Source: Pararhizobium capsulatum DSM 1112 | GTDB taxonomy: Bacteria > Pseudomonadota > Alphaproteobacteria > Rhizobiales > Rhizobiaceae | Direction: 5' to 3' | Length of the DNA: 64,000 nucleotides | NCBI RefSeq assembly: GCF_030814475.1 | Contig: NZ_JAUSVF010000001.1 | Span: 3,602,001 to 3,666,000 of the forward strand | In this document: positions 33,126-42,242 of the stretch, piece by piece | How the letters are laid out: each line of letters begins with the position of its first letter | How positions within the stretch are numbered: position 1 is the first letter of the stretch | Notes under the pieces: model-generated | What the model saw: the letters and a program-made list of their open reading frames with translations, nothing else | Told to the model about the DNA's origin: nothing | Databases searched by the model: none | Translations under genes and position numbers: made by a program

Positions 33126-34838
33126 CTAGAACAGGAAATACCTCTGCGCCATCGGCAGCACGGTTGCCGGCTCGCAGGTCAATAACACACCATCCGCCCG
33201 AACCTCGTAGGTCTCCGGATCCACCTCGACATGCGGTGTCAGGCTGTTATGGATCATCGACGCCTTGCCGATACCGCCGCGGGTGTTCCGCACAGCCACC
33301 AGTTCCTTGGCGACACCAAGGCGGCCCTTCAGGCCACCGTCCAGTGAGGCCTGCGAGACGAAGGTGACGGAGGAGTTGGTGAGGCTCTTTCCGAACGAGC
33401 CGAACATCGGCCGGTAGTGCACAGGCTGCGGCGTCGGGATCGAGGCATTCGGATCACCCATCGGGGCTGCCGCGATCGTGCCACCGAGCAAAACCATGTC
33501 CGGCTTGACGCCGAAGAAGGCCGGGTTCCACATCACCAGATCGGCGCGCTTGCCGACTTCGACCGAACCGATGACATGGCTGAGGCCGTGCGCGACGGCC
33601 GGGTTGATCGTATACTTGGCGATATAGCGCTTGACGCGGAAATTGTCGTTTTCGCCCTTTTCCTCCGGCAGACGGCCGCGCTGGCGCTTCATCTTGTCGG
33701 CGGTCTGCCAGGTGCGGATCGCCACTTCCCCGACGCGGCCCATGGCCTGACTGTCGGAGGAGATGATGGAGAAGGCACCGATATCATGAAGGATATCTTC
33801 CGCCGCGATGGTTTCCTTGCGGATGCGGCTTTCCGCAAAAGCAATGTCTTCCGGGATCGACGGCGACAAATGGTGGCAAACCATCAGCATGTCGAGATGT
33901 TCGGCCAGCGTGTTCTTCGTATAGGGCCGCGTCGGGTTGGTAGACGACGGGATGACGTTCGGCTGGCCGCAGATTTTGATGATATCAGGCGCATGGCCGC
34001 CACCCGCTCCTTCCGTGTGGAAGGCGTGGATCGTACGCCCTTTCAGCGCCGCGATCGAATCCTCGACGAAGCCGCTTTCGTTCAGCGTATCCGTGTGGAT
34101 CATCACCTGCACATCGTATTCATCGGCAACCGACAGGCAGCAATCGATCGCGGCAGGGGTCGTGCCCCAGTCTTCGTGCAGCTTCAGCGAGGTCGCACCG
34201 CCCATGACCATCTCAACCAGCGCGCCCGGCAGTGAAGCATTGCCCTTGCCGGCGAAGGCGAGGTTCATTGGGAAGGCATCGGCCGCCTCGATCATGCGGG
34301 CGATGTGCCAGGGACCGGGGGTGCAGGTGGTGGCGAGCGTGCCGTGCGCGGGGCCGGTGCCGCCGCCGAGCATGGTGGTGAGGCCGCTCATCAGCGCCTC
34401 CTCGATCTGCTGCGGGCAGATGAAGTGGATGTGGCTGTCCATGCCGCCGGCGGTGATGATCTTGCCTTCGGCGGCGATCGCCTCCGTGCCCGGGCCGACG
34501 ATGATATCGATGCCCGGCTGGGTATCCGGGTTGCCGGCCTTGCCGATCGCGACGATCAAGCCGTCCTTCAGGCCGATATCGGCCTTGACGATACCCCAGT
34601 GATCGACGATCAGCGCATTGGTGATGACGGTATCGACAGCGCCATTGGCGCGCGTCACCTGGCTCTGGCCCATGCCATCGCGGATAACCTTCCCGCCGCC
34701 GAATTTCACCTCTTCGCCATAGGTGGTGAAATCCTTCTCAACCTCGATGAACAGCTCGGTATCGGCAAGCCGCACCTTGTCGCCGGTGGTGGGACCGAAC
34801 ATGCTGGCATAGGCCGCGCGGGACATTTTGTAGGACAT
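33126..34838 (-). CDS. ureC: Urease alpha (catalytic) subunit UreC
   Basis: This 570-residue amidohydrolase holds the bi-nickel site that splits urea into ammonia and carbamate. Ligands visible: His pair in [10 protein letters not shown] (about residues 133-142), carbamylated Lys in SLKLHEDWG (about 217-225), His in HTDTLNESG and [14 protein letters not shown] (about 249-285), and Asp in the SSDSQAMGR segment (about 359-367). The flap Cys and His are in MVCHHLSP (about 320). Length is exactly that of the family. It is preceded by the GT29-like gene rather than directly by ureB. Confidence 0.98.
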   Translation of the reverse strand: MSYKMSRAAYASMFGPTTGDKVRLADTELFIEVEKDFTTYGEEVKFGGGKVIRDGMGQSQVTRANGAVDTVITNALIVDHWGIVKADIGLKDGLIVAIGKAGNPDTQPGIDIIVGPGTEAIAAEGKIITAGGMDSHIHFICPQQIEEALMSGLTTMLGGGTGPAHGTLATTCTPGPWHIARMIEAADAFPMNLAFAGKGNASLPGALVEMVMGGATSLKLHEDWGTTPAAIDCCLSVADEYDVQVMIHTDTLNESGFVEDSIAALKGRTIHAFHTEGAGGGHAPDIIKICGQPNVIPSSTNPTRPYTKNTLAEHLDMLMVCHHLSPSIPEDIAFAESRIRKETIAAEDILHDIGAFSIISSDSQAMGRVGEVAIRTWQTADKMKRQRGRLPEEKGENDNFRVKRYIAKYTINPAVAHGLSHVIGSVEVGKRADLVMWNPAFFGVKPDMVLLGGTIAAAPMGDPNASIPTPQPVHYRPMFGSFGKSLTNSSVTFVSQASLDGGLKGRLGVAKELVAVRNTRGGIGKASMIHNSLTPHVEVDPETYEVRADGVLLTCEPATVLPMAQRYFLF

Positions 34839-34917
34839 TGTTCTTCACCCTCTGGAGTGCCGAATTCTGGGAAAAATTCGGGCGAATTCATTTCTCATTT
34901 CTGTCTGCGCAGTTGCT

Positions 34918-35571
34918 TCACAACGGCGCAGTTGCGTGAATGGACGGAGCCGCGACATCATCGAGCGGCTGGAGCCGCGACAAGCGTCCCTCCCCGATCG
35001 AACGTTCGACCAGCCTTCGCTCAGCCTCGAAAGGATGGCCCTCCCACCCCTCGTGGCCGAAACCGGCAATCGTCACCTCGTCATCGCGAAAACTCTCGAG
35101 CACGTAGGCAATCACGATCAGGCCGCTGCTCGGCACGACATAGGGTGCCGGACTGAAGGCCTGAAGCTGGGTATCGACAGCCTCATGAACGGCGCGGCTG
35201 ATCACGCTATGCTTCTTGCCGAGACAGACGCAGAGCCTTGAAAAATCCGCCGTATAGTCATCGCAGAAATCATCAAGCTCCGGGTGGCTCACCGCCAGAA
35301 CCTGCCGCAGGGCGGTAAATTTCGCGGGGTCCCGCACGCTCCAGATAGCACCGGCCTGCTGAACGGCAGGGTGGCTTGCCCACTCCGCCGAAGCAAGCCG
35401 CGCCTTGCCGGGACGTCCCGTGTTGCAGATGGCGACGACATCGGTCTTCTCGCCTGCCTCGCCGAAGGTGCGGCAATCGTTGAAGCGGATGACAAGATCG
35501 GCGGAATCGATGAGCGTTGCCGCTCCCGGAGGCACCTCACCATTCCCAACGATCATGATCTTCTGTTTCAT
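34918..35571 (-). CDS. Urease-operon protein, GT29 (sialyltransferase)-like
   Basis: This 217-residue protein begins MKQKIMIVGNGEVPPG. Residues 5-45 resemble the L-sialylmotif of family 29 glycosyltransferases (VGNG, ID..D.VIRFND) and are followed by KTDVVAICN. A later YVVPSSGLIVIAYVL and FGHEGWEGHPF resemble the S-motif region. Rhizobial genomes, from memory, carry such genes labelled urease operon accessory protein. ATG 35571 follows GGGAG; the 30 upstream codons overlap the end of ureB. No sugar donor or acceptor can be proposed; the function in urease activation is unknown. Confidence 0.8.
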   Translation of the reverse strand: MKQKIMIVGNGEVPPGAATLIDSADLVIRFNDCRTFGEAGEKTDVVAICNTGRPGKARLASAEWASHPAVQQAGAIWSVRDPAKFTALRQVLAVSHPELDDFCDDYTADFSRLCVCLGKKHSVISRAVHEAVDTQLQAFSPAPYVVPSSGLIVIAYVLESFRDDEVTIAGFGHEGWEGHPFEAERRLVERSIGEGRLSRLQPLDDVAAPSIHATAPL

Positions 35572-35617
35572 GTCGCTCCCGAAGCGATTAGCCGCCCCAT
35601 CGTCACACCATTGGCAG

Positions 35618-35923
35618 TCACAGTTTCCCCATGACCTTCTGACGAAAACCATAGACCTCACGTTTTCCGCTCAACGGAATAAGCGTCACGGTCCGCGTCT
35701 GGCCGGGTTCGAAACGCACTGCCGTTCCCGCCGGGATATCGAGCCGGCGGCCATGCGCGGCTTCTCGGTCAAAGGCGAGACCCGCATTGGTTTCGGCGAA
35801 ATGATAGTGGCTGCCGACCTGCACCGGCCGGTCGCCGGTGTTCGATACATCGATCGAAACGGTATCCAGCCCGACATTCAGCTCGATCTCGCCCTCGGCA
35901 GCAATGATTTCTCCGGGTATCAT
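35618..35923 (-). CDS. ureB: Urease beta subunit UreB
   Basis: This 101-residue structural subunit starts [18 protein letters not shown], the standard opening. It contains the conserved [19 protein letters not shown] (about 37-55) and ends with the [13 protein letters not shown] tail. ATG 35923 was preferred to ATG 35929 because AAGGA then lies 8 bases upstream instead of 2. It follows the DUF1272 gene and precedes the GT29-like gene. Confidence 0.96.
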   Translation of the reverse strand: MIPGEIIAAEGEIELNVGLDTVSIDVSNTGDRPVQVGSHYHFAETNAGLAFDREAAHGRRLDIPAGTAVRFEPGQTRTVTLIPLSGKREVYGFRQKVMGKL

Positions 35924-35939
35924 GGTCATCTTCCTTTTA

Positions 35940-36194
35940 TCAGGCGGCCTTGACCGGCACGCAGCCTTCGGCTTTCAGCACACGCTCTGTCGAGGCCGGA
36001 AATTTATCGAGCTTGGATGCGGGCCGGATTGGCCGGCGCACCAGTTCGCCGCTGCAATTCGGGCAACGGCTGTCGAGCACGTTTTCCACGCAATCGAGGC
36101 AGAAGGTACATTCGAAGCTGCAGATCATCGCCTCGCGGCTACCCGGCGGCAGATCCTTGTCGCAGCACTCGCAATTGGGTCGAAGCGCAAGCAT
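35940..36194 (-). CDS. DUF1272 zinc-ribbon-like protein
   Basis: This 84-residue Cys-rich protein has [12 protein letters not shown], then [11 protein letters not shown] and CPNC, arranged as two or more metal-binding pairs (about residues 9-49), followed by LVRRPIRP. This fits the DUF1272 family, small proteins of unknown function. It lies between ureA (8 bases after its stop) and ureB (16 bases before), so it is co-translated with the structural subunits. It may bind metal, but no role in nickel handling is known. Confidence 0.88.
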   Translation of the reverse strand: MLALRPNCECCDKDLPPGSREAMICSFECTFCLDCVENVLDSRCPNCSGELVRRPIRPASKLDKFPASTERVLKAEGCVPVKAA

Positions 36195-36202
36195 GGCGGG
36201 CC

Positions 36203-36505
36203 TCAGCGAATGGGTTCGTGGACGGTCACCAGCTTGGTGCCATCGGGAAAAGTCGCCTCGATCTGGATGTCGTGGATCATCTCGGGGATACCCTCCATCA
36301 CCTGATCGCGGGTGATAACATGGGCGCCGGCCTCCATAAGCTCGGCAACCGAGCGGCCGTCGCGCGCGCCTTCCACGACATAATCCGATATCAGCGCGAT
36401 CGCTTCGGGATGATTGAGCTTGACGCCGCGCTCCAGCCTCCGGCGCGCCACCATCGCGGCCATGGAAATCAAGAGCTTGTCTTTTTCGCGAGGAGTGAGG
36501 TTCAT
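36203..36505 (-). CDS. ureA: Urease gamma subunit UreA
   Basis: This 100-residue structural subunit has the usual start [20 protein letters not shown], the segment [20 protein letters not shown] and the end [15 protein letters not shown], matching family length and sequence. It lies 26 bases after ureD and forms the (UreABC)3 holoenzyme with UreB and UreC. Confidence 0.98.
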   Translation of the reverse strand: MNLTPREKDKLLISMAAMVARRRLERGVKLNHPEAIALISDYVVEGARDGRSVAELMEAGAHVITRDQVMEGIPEMIHDIQIEATFPDGTKLVTVHEPIR

Positions 36506-36531
36506 GCGTGACCACCAGTTTTTATTATAGG

Positions 36532-37359
36532 CTACAGGGTCCAGACTTTCGGCACTGACGCCCCTTTGCGCAAGTGTGAAATGACCGGGATCAGGATTTT
36601 TCTAAGCGCAAAGCCGTCGGCAGCGACAAGGCGCGCCATAAGCTTCTCTTGCCCGCAGATTTCCACACGGCTGGCCCCGCCAGCGTCTCCAATCTTCGAT
36701 CGGATCGCCGCAAGCTGCGCCTCGCAATCCGGCCCCGTATAGAAAAGCGTCGCAAAGGCCACCTGCCCGCCGAGAACCGGCACCCGCCGCGAAAGGTCTC
36801 CAACGGCATCGGCAAGCCGCAGGTTTTCCGCATGCAGCAAAACACCACCCTTGCGAATGCGCCAGCGATCCTGGAAAAGCCCGTTTTCCATCGTCTCGCC
36901 CATCGCCTTTCGGCCGAGAAGCACGGCCTCGACGGCAAGGAACTGGGCATCTTCGGCGATGTCCACTTCCAGAGTTCGCGACATCGAGGCGTTGTCAAAC
37001 AGGATGGTTTCCTGCGGCAGCCAGTGCACCGTCGCACCGGCGCCGACATCGATGCGGGTCGCAACCGTCGCCGTGCCGGCGCTGGCCTTGTAGATCTTTT
37101 CGCAGGCCTGGGTGGTGAGCGTCAGGTGGGTATTCTCGCCGCTGTTGAACTCCCAGCCGATCCAGTCGCCGCCGGTCAGGCCGCCGGAACTGTTGATCAG
37201 TACAGCTTCCATCGTGTGGTCGAAAGTGTCGGGAAGCCGGATCTTGGCGCAGCCTTCCTGATAGAATTCCGATAGCCGGGTGCGGCCGGCAAAGGGTTTT
37301 GCCGTCAGCCGTCCCTTGCCCCATGCTCTTTGCGGAGCGATCGCCGCCGCTTCTGCCAT
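36532..37359 (-). CDS. ureD: Urease accessory protein UreD
   Basis: This 275-residue scaffold binds apo-urease and carries UreF/UreG for nickel delivery. Conserved blocks visible are [17 protein letters not shown] (about residues 55-71), [10 protein letters not shown] (about 80-89) and [12 protein letters not shown] (about 112-123). It starts 8 bases after the urtE stop, tying urea uptake and hydrolysis into one unit. Confidence 0.96.
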   Translation of the reverse strand: MAEAAAIAPQRAWGKGRLTAKPFAGRTRLSEFYQEGCAKIRLPDTFDHTMEAVLINSSGGLTGGDWIGWEFNSGENTHLTLTTQACEKIYKASAGTATVATRIDVGAGATVHWLPQETILFDNASMSRTLEVDIAEDAQFLAVEAVLLGRKAMGETMENGLFQDRWRIRKGGVLLHAENLRLADAVGDLSRRVPVLGGQVAFATLFYTGPDCEAQLAAIRSKIGDAGGASRVEICGQEKLMARLVAADGFALRKILIPVISHLRKGASVPKVWTL

Positions 37360-37367
37360 TTTTGACC

Positions 37368-38063
37368 CTAAACCGTCAGGTGACGGCGCGCTTCCGGAGT
37401 ATCCAGCGTTTCGGCCGGTCCCTCATGCACGATCTCGCCCCGATCCATGATGTAGACATGGTCGGCAAGCTCCCGGCAGAAGTCAAGATATTGTTCCACA
37501 AGCAGAATCGCCATCCCCGTGGAATCACGCAGATACTGGATCGCCCGGCCGATATCCTTGATGATCGACGGCTGGATGCCTTCCGTCGGCTCGTCCAGAA
37601 CAAGGATCTTCGGCCGTGTCACCAGCGCCCGCCCGATAGCAAGCTGTTGTTGCTGGCCGCCCGACAAGTCACCTCCCCGGCGGCCGAGCATGGTGCGCAG
37701 GATCGGGAACAGACTGAAGATATCGTCTGGAATATAACGGTCCTTGCGCGGCACCGGGGCGTAACCGGTCTCGAGGTTTTCCTTCACGGTCAAAAGCGGA
37801 AAGATTTCGCGGCCTTGCGGCACGAAACCGATGCCATGCTTGGCGCGATTATAGGGCGCCAGGCCATTCAGCGTTGCATCGTTGAAGGTGATCGTGCCGG
37901 CGCTGGTCGCGGCCTGACCGGTGACTGCCCGGAGCAGACTGGTCTTGCCGACGCCGTTACGGCCGAGGACACAGGTGATCTTGCCCATCGGCGCCATGAT
38001 CGACACACCGCGAAGAGCCTGCGCCGCGCCGTAGTGAAGATTGATGTTGTCGACGGTCAGCAT
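37368..38063 (-). CDS. urtE: Urea ABC transporter ATPase UrtE
   Basis: This 231-residue LivF-type ATPase has Walker [12 protein letters not shown] (about residues 34-44), signature [15 protein letters not shown] (about 135-149) and Walker [14 protein letters not shown], where TEGIQP is typical of UrtE. Separated from urtD by a 228-base gap filled by a RIME-like repeat. The stop is followed 8 bases later by ureD. Confidence 0.95.
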   Translation of the reverse strand: MLTVDNINLHYGAAQALRGVSIMAPMGKITCVLGRNGVGKTSLLRAVTGQAATSAGTITFNDATLNGLAPYNRAKHGIGFVPQGREIFPLLTVKENLETGYAPVPRKDRYIPDDIFSLFPILRTMLGRRGGDLSGGQQQQLAIGRALVTRPKILVLDEPTEGIQPSIIKDIGRAIQYLRDSTGMAILLVEQYLDFCRELADHVYIMDRGEIVHEGPAETLDTPEARRHLTV

Positions 38064-38096
38064 CGGGCGGCTCCTTTTGAGATTGCGGAGGCTTTA

Positions 38097-38262
38097 CCCC
38101 CCCCTGTCGCGCCGCTTGCGGCCTCTTCTCCCCAGCGGGGAGAAGGTGGCGCGTAGCGCCGGATGAGGGAGACGGCTTCCTCGGAGTTCGCGGCAAAGCC
38201 CCCCTCATCGCCTCGCCTGCGCTCGGCACTTCTCCCCGCTGGGGAGAAGAGGGTGTTCGCCG
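38097..38262. repeat. RIME-like repeat between urtD and urtE
   Basis: An inverted mosaic with TTCTCCCCAGCGGGGAGAA (near 38128) and TTCTCCCCGCTGGGGAGAAG (near 38231), plus the CGCCGGATGAGGGAG / CCCCTCATCGCC module. It occupies most of the gap inside the urea operon and may cause partial termination or serve as an mRNA-processing site. Confidence 0.75.
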
Positions 38263-38291
38263 CAAACATAGAAACGTTATAGTGCATCGCC

Positions 38292-39062
38292 TTACCGCCC
38301 CAGATAGTTTTCGATCACCTTCGGATCGGAACTGACGAAATCGATCGATCCCTCCGCCAGCACCGAACCTTCGGCAAGACACGTCACCTTGACGCCGAGA
38401 TCGCGGATGAAGCCCATGTCGTGCTCGACCACCACTACGGAACGGGTCTTGGCGATCTCCTTCAGGAGCACCGCCGTCTCCGCCGTTTCCGCATCCGTCA
38501 TACCGGCCACCGGCTCGTCGACCAGCAAAAGCTTCGGTTCCTGCGCAAGCAGCATGCCGATTTCCAGCCACTGCTTCTGGCCGTGGGAAAGATTGGCCGC
38601 AAGGTCGTCCTTGCGGGCGGTCATGCGCACGGTTTCGAGGATTTCCTCGATGCGCGCCTTGTCCTCCGGCGTCAGCTTGTAGAACAGGGTGGCGAAGACA
38701 CCGCGTTTGCGGTTCAGCGCCAGTTCGATGTTGTCCCAGACTGTGTGGCTTTCGAACACCGTCGGCTTCTGGAACTTGCGGCCGATGCCGAGCTGGGCGA
38801 TCTCGGCTTCATCCTTCTGGGTAAGATCGACCTCACCGTTGAAGTAGACGATGCCCTCGTCCGGCCGGGTCTTGCCGGTGATGATGTCCATCATCGTCGT
38901 CTTGCCGGCGCCGTTGGGGCCGATGATGGCGCGAAGCTCGCCAGGCTCGACGACGAAGGACAGGGAGTTCAGCGCCTTGAAGCCATCGAAGGAAACGGAA
39001 ACACCATCAAGGTAGAGGATGCTGCTGGTCGTCTTCAGACTTGCCGGTTTGATGACAGTCAT
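38292..39062 (-). CDS. urtD: Urea ABC transporter ATPase UrtD
   Basis: This 256-residue LivG-type ATPase has Walker A GPNGAGKTTMMD (about residues 47-58), signature LSHGQKQWLEIGMLL (characteristic LSHGQ form) and Walker B LLLVDEPVAGMTD. ATG 39062 was preferred to the in-frame GTG 39071 because GGAG lies 8 bases before it. The GTG would overlap the urtC stop (GTGA). Confidence 0.95.
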   Translation of the reverse strand: MTVIKPASLKTTSSILYLDGVSVSFDGFKALNSLSFVVEPGELRAIIGPNGAGKTTMMDIITGKTRPDEGIVYFNGEVDLTQKDEAEIAQLGIGRKFQKPTVFESHTVWDNIELALNRKRGVFATLFYKLTPEDKARIEEILETVRMTARKDDLAANLSHGQKQWLEIGMLLAQEPKLLLVDEPVAGMTDAETAETAVLLKEIAKTRSVVVVEHDMGFIRDLGVKVTCLAEGSVLAEGSIDFVSSDPKVIENYLGR

Positions 39063-39067
39063 GACAT

Positions 39068-40264
39068 TCACTCCGCGGCCTGGGTATGGGCAGATACGAT
39101 GGCGTCGTCGCCGGCAGATTTGGCGGATTGCGCCTGATAGGCATGTTCCTTCGCAGCCGCCACCTTGAGCTCGTCGCGGTTCTTGGCGAACTGTTGGAAC
39201 GTGCCGACGATGCCCTTGGGCAGGAACAAGGTGGTCGCGACGAACAGCGCGCCCAGCGCAAACAGCCAGAATTCGGGGAAGGCAGCGGTAAAGACGCTCT
39301 TGCCGAAGTTGACCAAAACCGCGCCGATGATCGGGCCGATCAACGTGCCGCGCCCGCCTACTGCAGTCCAGATGACCACTTCGATGGAGTTGGCCGGGGC
39401 GAATTCGCCCGGATTGATGATACCGACCTGCGGGACATAGAGTGCGCCGGCCACGCCCGCCATCATCGCCGAGACGGTGAAGATGAAGAGCTTCATGTTC
39501 TCGACCCGGTAGCCGAGGAAGCGAGTGCGGCTTTCCGCGTCACGCACCCCGACCAGCACCTTGCCGTATTTCGATTTGACGATGGCTGAGCTGAGGAGAA
39601 GCGCCAGAGCAAGGGAAATCGCCGTTGCCGCGAAGAGCGTGGCACGGGTGCCGCCGGCCTGGATGTTGAAGCCGAGGATATCCTTGAAGTCGGTCAGGCC
39701 GTTGTTGCCGCCGAAGCCCATCTCGTTGCGGAAGAAGGCGAGCAGCAGCGCGTAGGTCATCGCCTGGGTGATGATCGACAGATAGACGCCGGTGACGCGC
39801 GAGCGGAAGGCGAGCCAGCCGAAGACGAAGGCAAGCAGGCCGGGCACAAGCACTACCATCACCGCCGCAAACCAGAACTGGTTGAAACCGTACCAGTACC
39901 AGGGCAGCTCCTGCCAGTTGAGGAACACCATGAAATCGGGCAGCAACGGATTGGCATAGACGCCGCGTGGGCCGATCTGGCGCATCAGGTACATGCCCAT
40001 CGCATACCCACCGAGCGCGAAGAACGCGCCGTGGCCGAGCGAGAGGATGCCGCAATAGCCCCAGACGAGATCAAGCGCGAGCGCCAGAAGTGCGTAGCTC
40101 AGATATTTGCCGAGCAGCGGCACCAGATGGTCCGGTACATGCAGCGGGTTGCCATCCGACAGCAGCAGGTTGGAGAGCGGCACGAAGATCGCCGCCAACA
40201 AGATACCGAAGGCGAACCAGAGAACCTTCTTGTCGTGGGTGCGAAACAGCATTTGCGTGATCAT
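39068..40264 (-). CDS. urtC: Urea ABC transporter permease UrtC
   Basis: This 398-residue LivM-type inner-membrane permease has about ten spans, with the family segments YCGILSLGHGAFFALGGYAM (about 70-89) and AVGGRGTLIGPIIGAVLVNF. A charged C-terminal tail of about 35 residues follows the last span. ATG 40264 overlaps the urtB stop (ATGA). Confidence 0.95.
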   Translation of the reverse strand: MITQMLFRTHDKKVLWFAFGILLAAIFVPLSNLLLSDGNPLHVPDHLVPLLGKYLSYALLALALDLVWGYCGILSLGHGAFFALGGYAMGMYLMRQIGPRGVYANPLLPDFMVFLNWQELPWYWYGFNQFWFAAVMVVLVPGLLAFVFGWLAFRSRVTGVYLSIITQAMTYALLLAFFRNEMGFGGNNGLTDFKDILGFNIQAGGTRATLFAATAISLALALLLSSAIVKSKYGKVLVGVRDAESRTRFLGYRVENMKLFIFTVSAMMAGVAGALYVPQVGIINPGEFAPANSIEVVIWTAVGGRGTLIGPIIGAVLVNFGKSVFTAAFPEFWLFALGALFVATTLFLPKGIVGTFQQFAKNRDELKVAAAKEHAYQAQSAKSAGDDAIVSAHTQAAE

Positions 40265-41865
40265 TGTTCGATCGCCCTTCCCTTGAGCGCGAACAGACCG
40301 CGCGGCCGCCGCTGGATGAAGAGAATGATAAGCACCAGGATCAGGATCTTGCCAAGCACGGCGCCGGCATAGGGCTCCAGAAACTTGTTGGCGATGCCGA
40401 GCGTCATGGCGCCCACCAGCGTGCCCCAGAGATTGCCGACACCGCCGAAGACAACGACCATGAAGCTATCGATGATGTAGTTCTGGCCGAGGTTCGGCGA
40501 GACGTTATCGATCTGCGATAGCGCCACGCCCGCCATGCCGGCAATGCCGGAGCCGAGGCCGAAGGTAAAGGCATCGACCCAGGGCGTGCGGATACCCATG
40601 GATGAGGCCATGCGCCGGTTCTGGGTCACGGCGCGCATCTGCAGGCCGAACTTGGAGCGCTTCAGCAGCAGCAGCAGCGCGAAGAACACCGCGATTGCAA
40701 ACACGATGATCCACATCCGGTTCCAGGTGATCGACATGCCGCCGAGATCGAAGGTGCCGGACATCCAGCTCGGATTATCGACCTGCCGGTTGGTGGGGCC
40801 GAAGATCGTGCGGATCGTCTGCTGCAGGATGAGGGAGAGGCCCCAGGTCGCCAGCAGCGTCTCAAGCGGTCGACCATAGAGCCAGCGGATGATGCTGCGC
40901 TCGATGGCAACGCCGATCGCGCCGGTGACGAGGAAGGCTGCAGGAACGGCGAAGGCGAGCGAGAAATTGGTGAGCTCCGGCGCCGCTGCGCTGATCGTCT
41001 GCTGCACCACATACGTCGTATAGGCCCCGAGCATGACCATCTCGCCATGGGCCATGTTGATGACGCCCATGACACCGAAAGTGATGGCAAGGCCGATGGC
41101 CGCGAGAAGCAGGACCGAGCTGAGTGAGAGGCCATACCAGATATTCTGCACCACATCCCAGACCGCGAGGCTGCGGTTGATACTGTCGATATGCGCCTGG
41201 ATGGCCGGCTGCAGATCGGCCGGGGCGCTGGAGAAGGCGGCGTTCAGGATATTGACGGCATCACGGTTGTCGCGGGCGGCGATGGTATCGATCGCAGCTT
41301 TCTTGTCCTCGAAACTGGCGTCTGTTTTCAGGAGGATGACGGCGCGGGCTGCCTCCATCGTCGCCTTGATCTCAGCATCCGCTTCCTTGGCGAGTGCGGT
41401 GTTCAGAAGATCGAGATTTTCGGGGTTGGCGTCCTTGAGAAGATCCTGTGCTGCGGCATAGCGTGCACCGCGATCCGGGCTCAGCAATGTCAGCTGGCTC
41501 AGCGCTGCGCCGATCGCTCCGCGCAGACCGTTGTTGAGGCGGATCTTGGCAAGATTGCTGGGGACATCGGTCACCGCAGCGCCCGTCAGGACATCGGCAT
41601 AACCGCCGCCATCGGCTTCAAGGAATACGGCGCCCCCGGTTTTGGGCGCATAAAGCTTGCCGTCGTTCAGATATCCGAGGATTTCACCGACTTTGGGATC
41701 GCCGGAGGCGGCAAGCGCCTCGACGGCCTCGATCTTCTGGGGGAAACCGCCGGTGCCCAGAGCATCGACCAGCGGCCGAATGTTTTCCTGGGCCCGCACG
41801 CCGGTCGCAAGGGCGCTGATGATCAGGCAGAGGGCGACGAGAAAAATCTGGATCGTGCGATACAT
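40261..41865 (-). CDS. urtB: Urea ABC transporter permease UrtB
   Basis: This 534-residue LivH-type permease has a signal-like N-terminus (LVALCLIISALATGVRAQ, about 9-26) and a periplasmic helical extension of about 200 residues typical of UrtB. The permease core has GVMGVINMAHGEMVMLGAYT (about residues 264-283). It is 377 bases from urtA, a gap that contains an attenuator-like hairpin, and couples to urtC by an ATGA overlap. Confidence 0.95.
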   Translation of the reverse strand: MYRTIQIFLVALCLIISALATGVRAQENIRPLVDALGTGGFPQKIEAVEALAASGDPKVGEILGYLNDGKLYAPKTGGAVFLEADGGGYADVLTGAAVTDVPSNLAKIRLNNGLRGAIGAALSQLTLLSPDRGARYAAAQDLLKDANPENLDLLNTALAKEADAEIKATMEAARAVILLKTDASFEDKKAAIDTIAARDNRDAVNILNAAFSSAPADLQPAIQAHIDSINRSLAVWDVVQNIWYGLSLSSVLLLAAIGLAITFGVMGVINMAHGEMVMLGAYTTYVVQQTISAAAPELTNFSLAFAVPAAFLVTGAIGVAIERSIIRWLYGRPLETLLATWGLSLILQQTIRTIFGPTNRQVDNPSWMSGTFDLGGMSITWNRMWIIVFAIAVFFALLLLLKRSKFGLQMRAVTQNRRMASSMGIRTPWVDAFTFGLGSGIAGMAGVALSQIDNVSPNLGQNYIIDSFMVVVFGGVGNLWGTLVGAMTLGIANKFLEPYAGAVLGKILILVLIILFIQRRPRGLFALKGRAIEQ

Positions 41866-42103
41866 GGTTCTTCCGTTCCGTTGGCGTTTTGAGCGATGAG
41901 CGCCCGCAACTGCCTAAGATTTCCGCATTCCGCCCACATGCCGCTCACTCTGGCCACGCAATCCGGCCAATGATCTGAAAGAGAGCGGCGCCTGCCAGCC
42001 GGATCTATCCATCCGACATTTACAAAGCAGGAAGCGTGCCAACCAGCCGTTGGTGGCTTTTCCGGACTTCCAGGTGAGCCGGCGGATCAAGGGGCTTCCG
42101 CGA

Positions 42104-42140
42104 AAATCCCTCCGTCCCGGTGGGAGACTGGAACGGAGGG
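42104..42140 (-). terminator. Attenuator-like hairpin between urtA and urtB
   Basis: CCCTCCGT (42108-42115) pairs with ACGGAGGG (42133-42140); on the minus strand the stem is followed by ATTTTCG. A second stem, CGAAGCGG (42179-42186) / CCGCTTCG (42196-42203), lies closer to urtA. Together they could allow more urtA than urtB mRNA. The remaining part of 41866-42242 shows no gene. Confidence 0.5.
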
Positions 42141-42242
42141 CTGTTCATGAAAAATCAGTTGGTAAATTTAAGGATGTCCGAAGCGGCCTTGTGGACCGCT
42201 TCGTCGTTACGCTGGCCTTGATAAAATCAGGAGCCCCGATAC

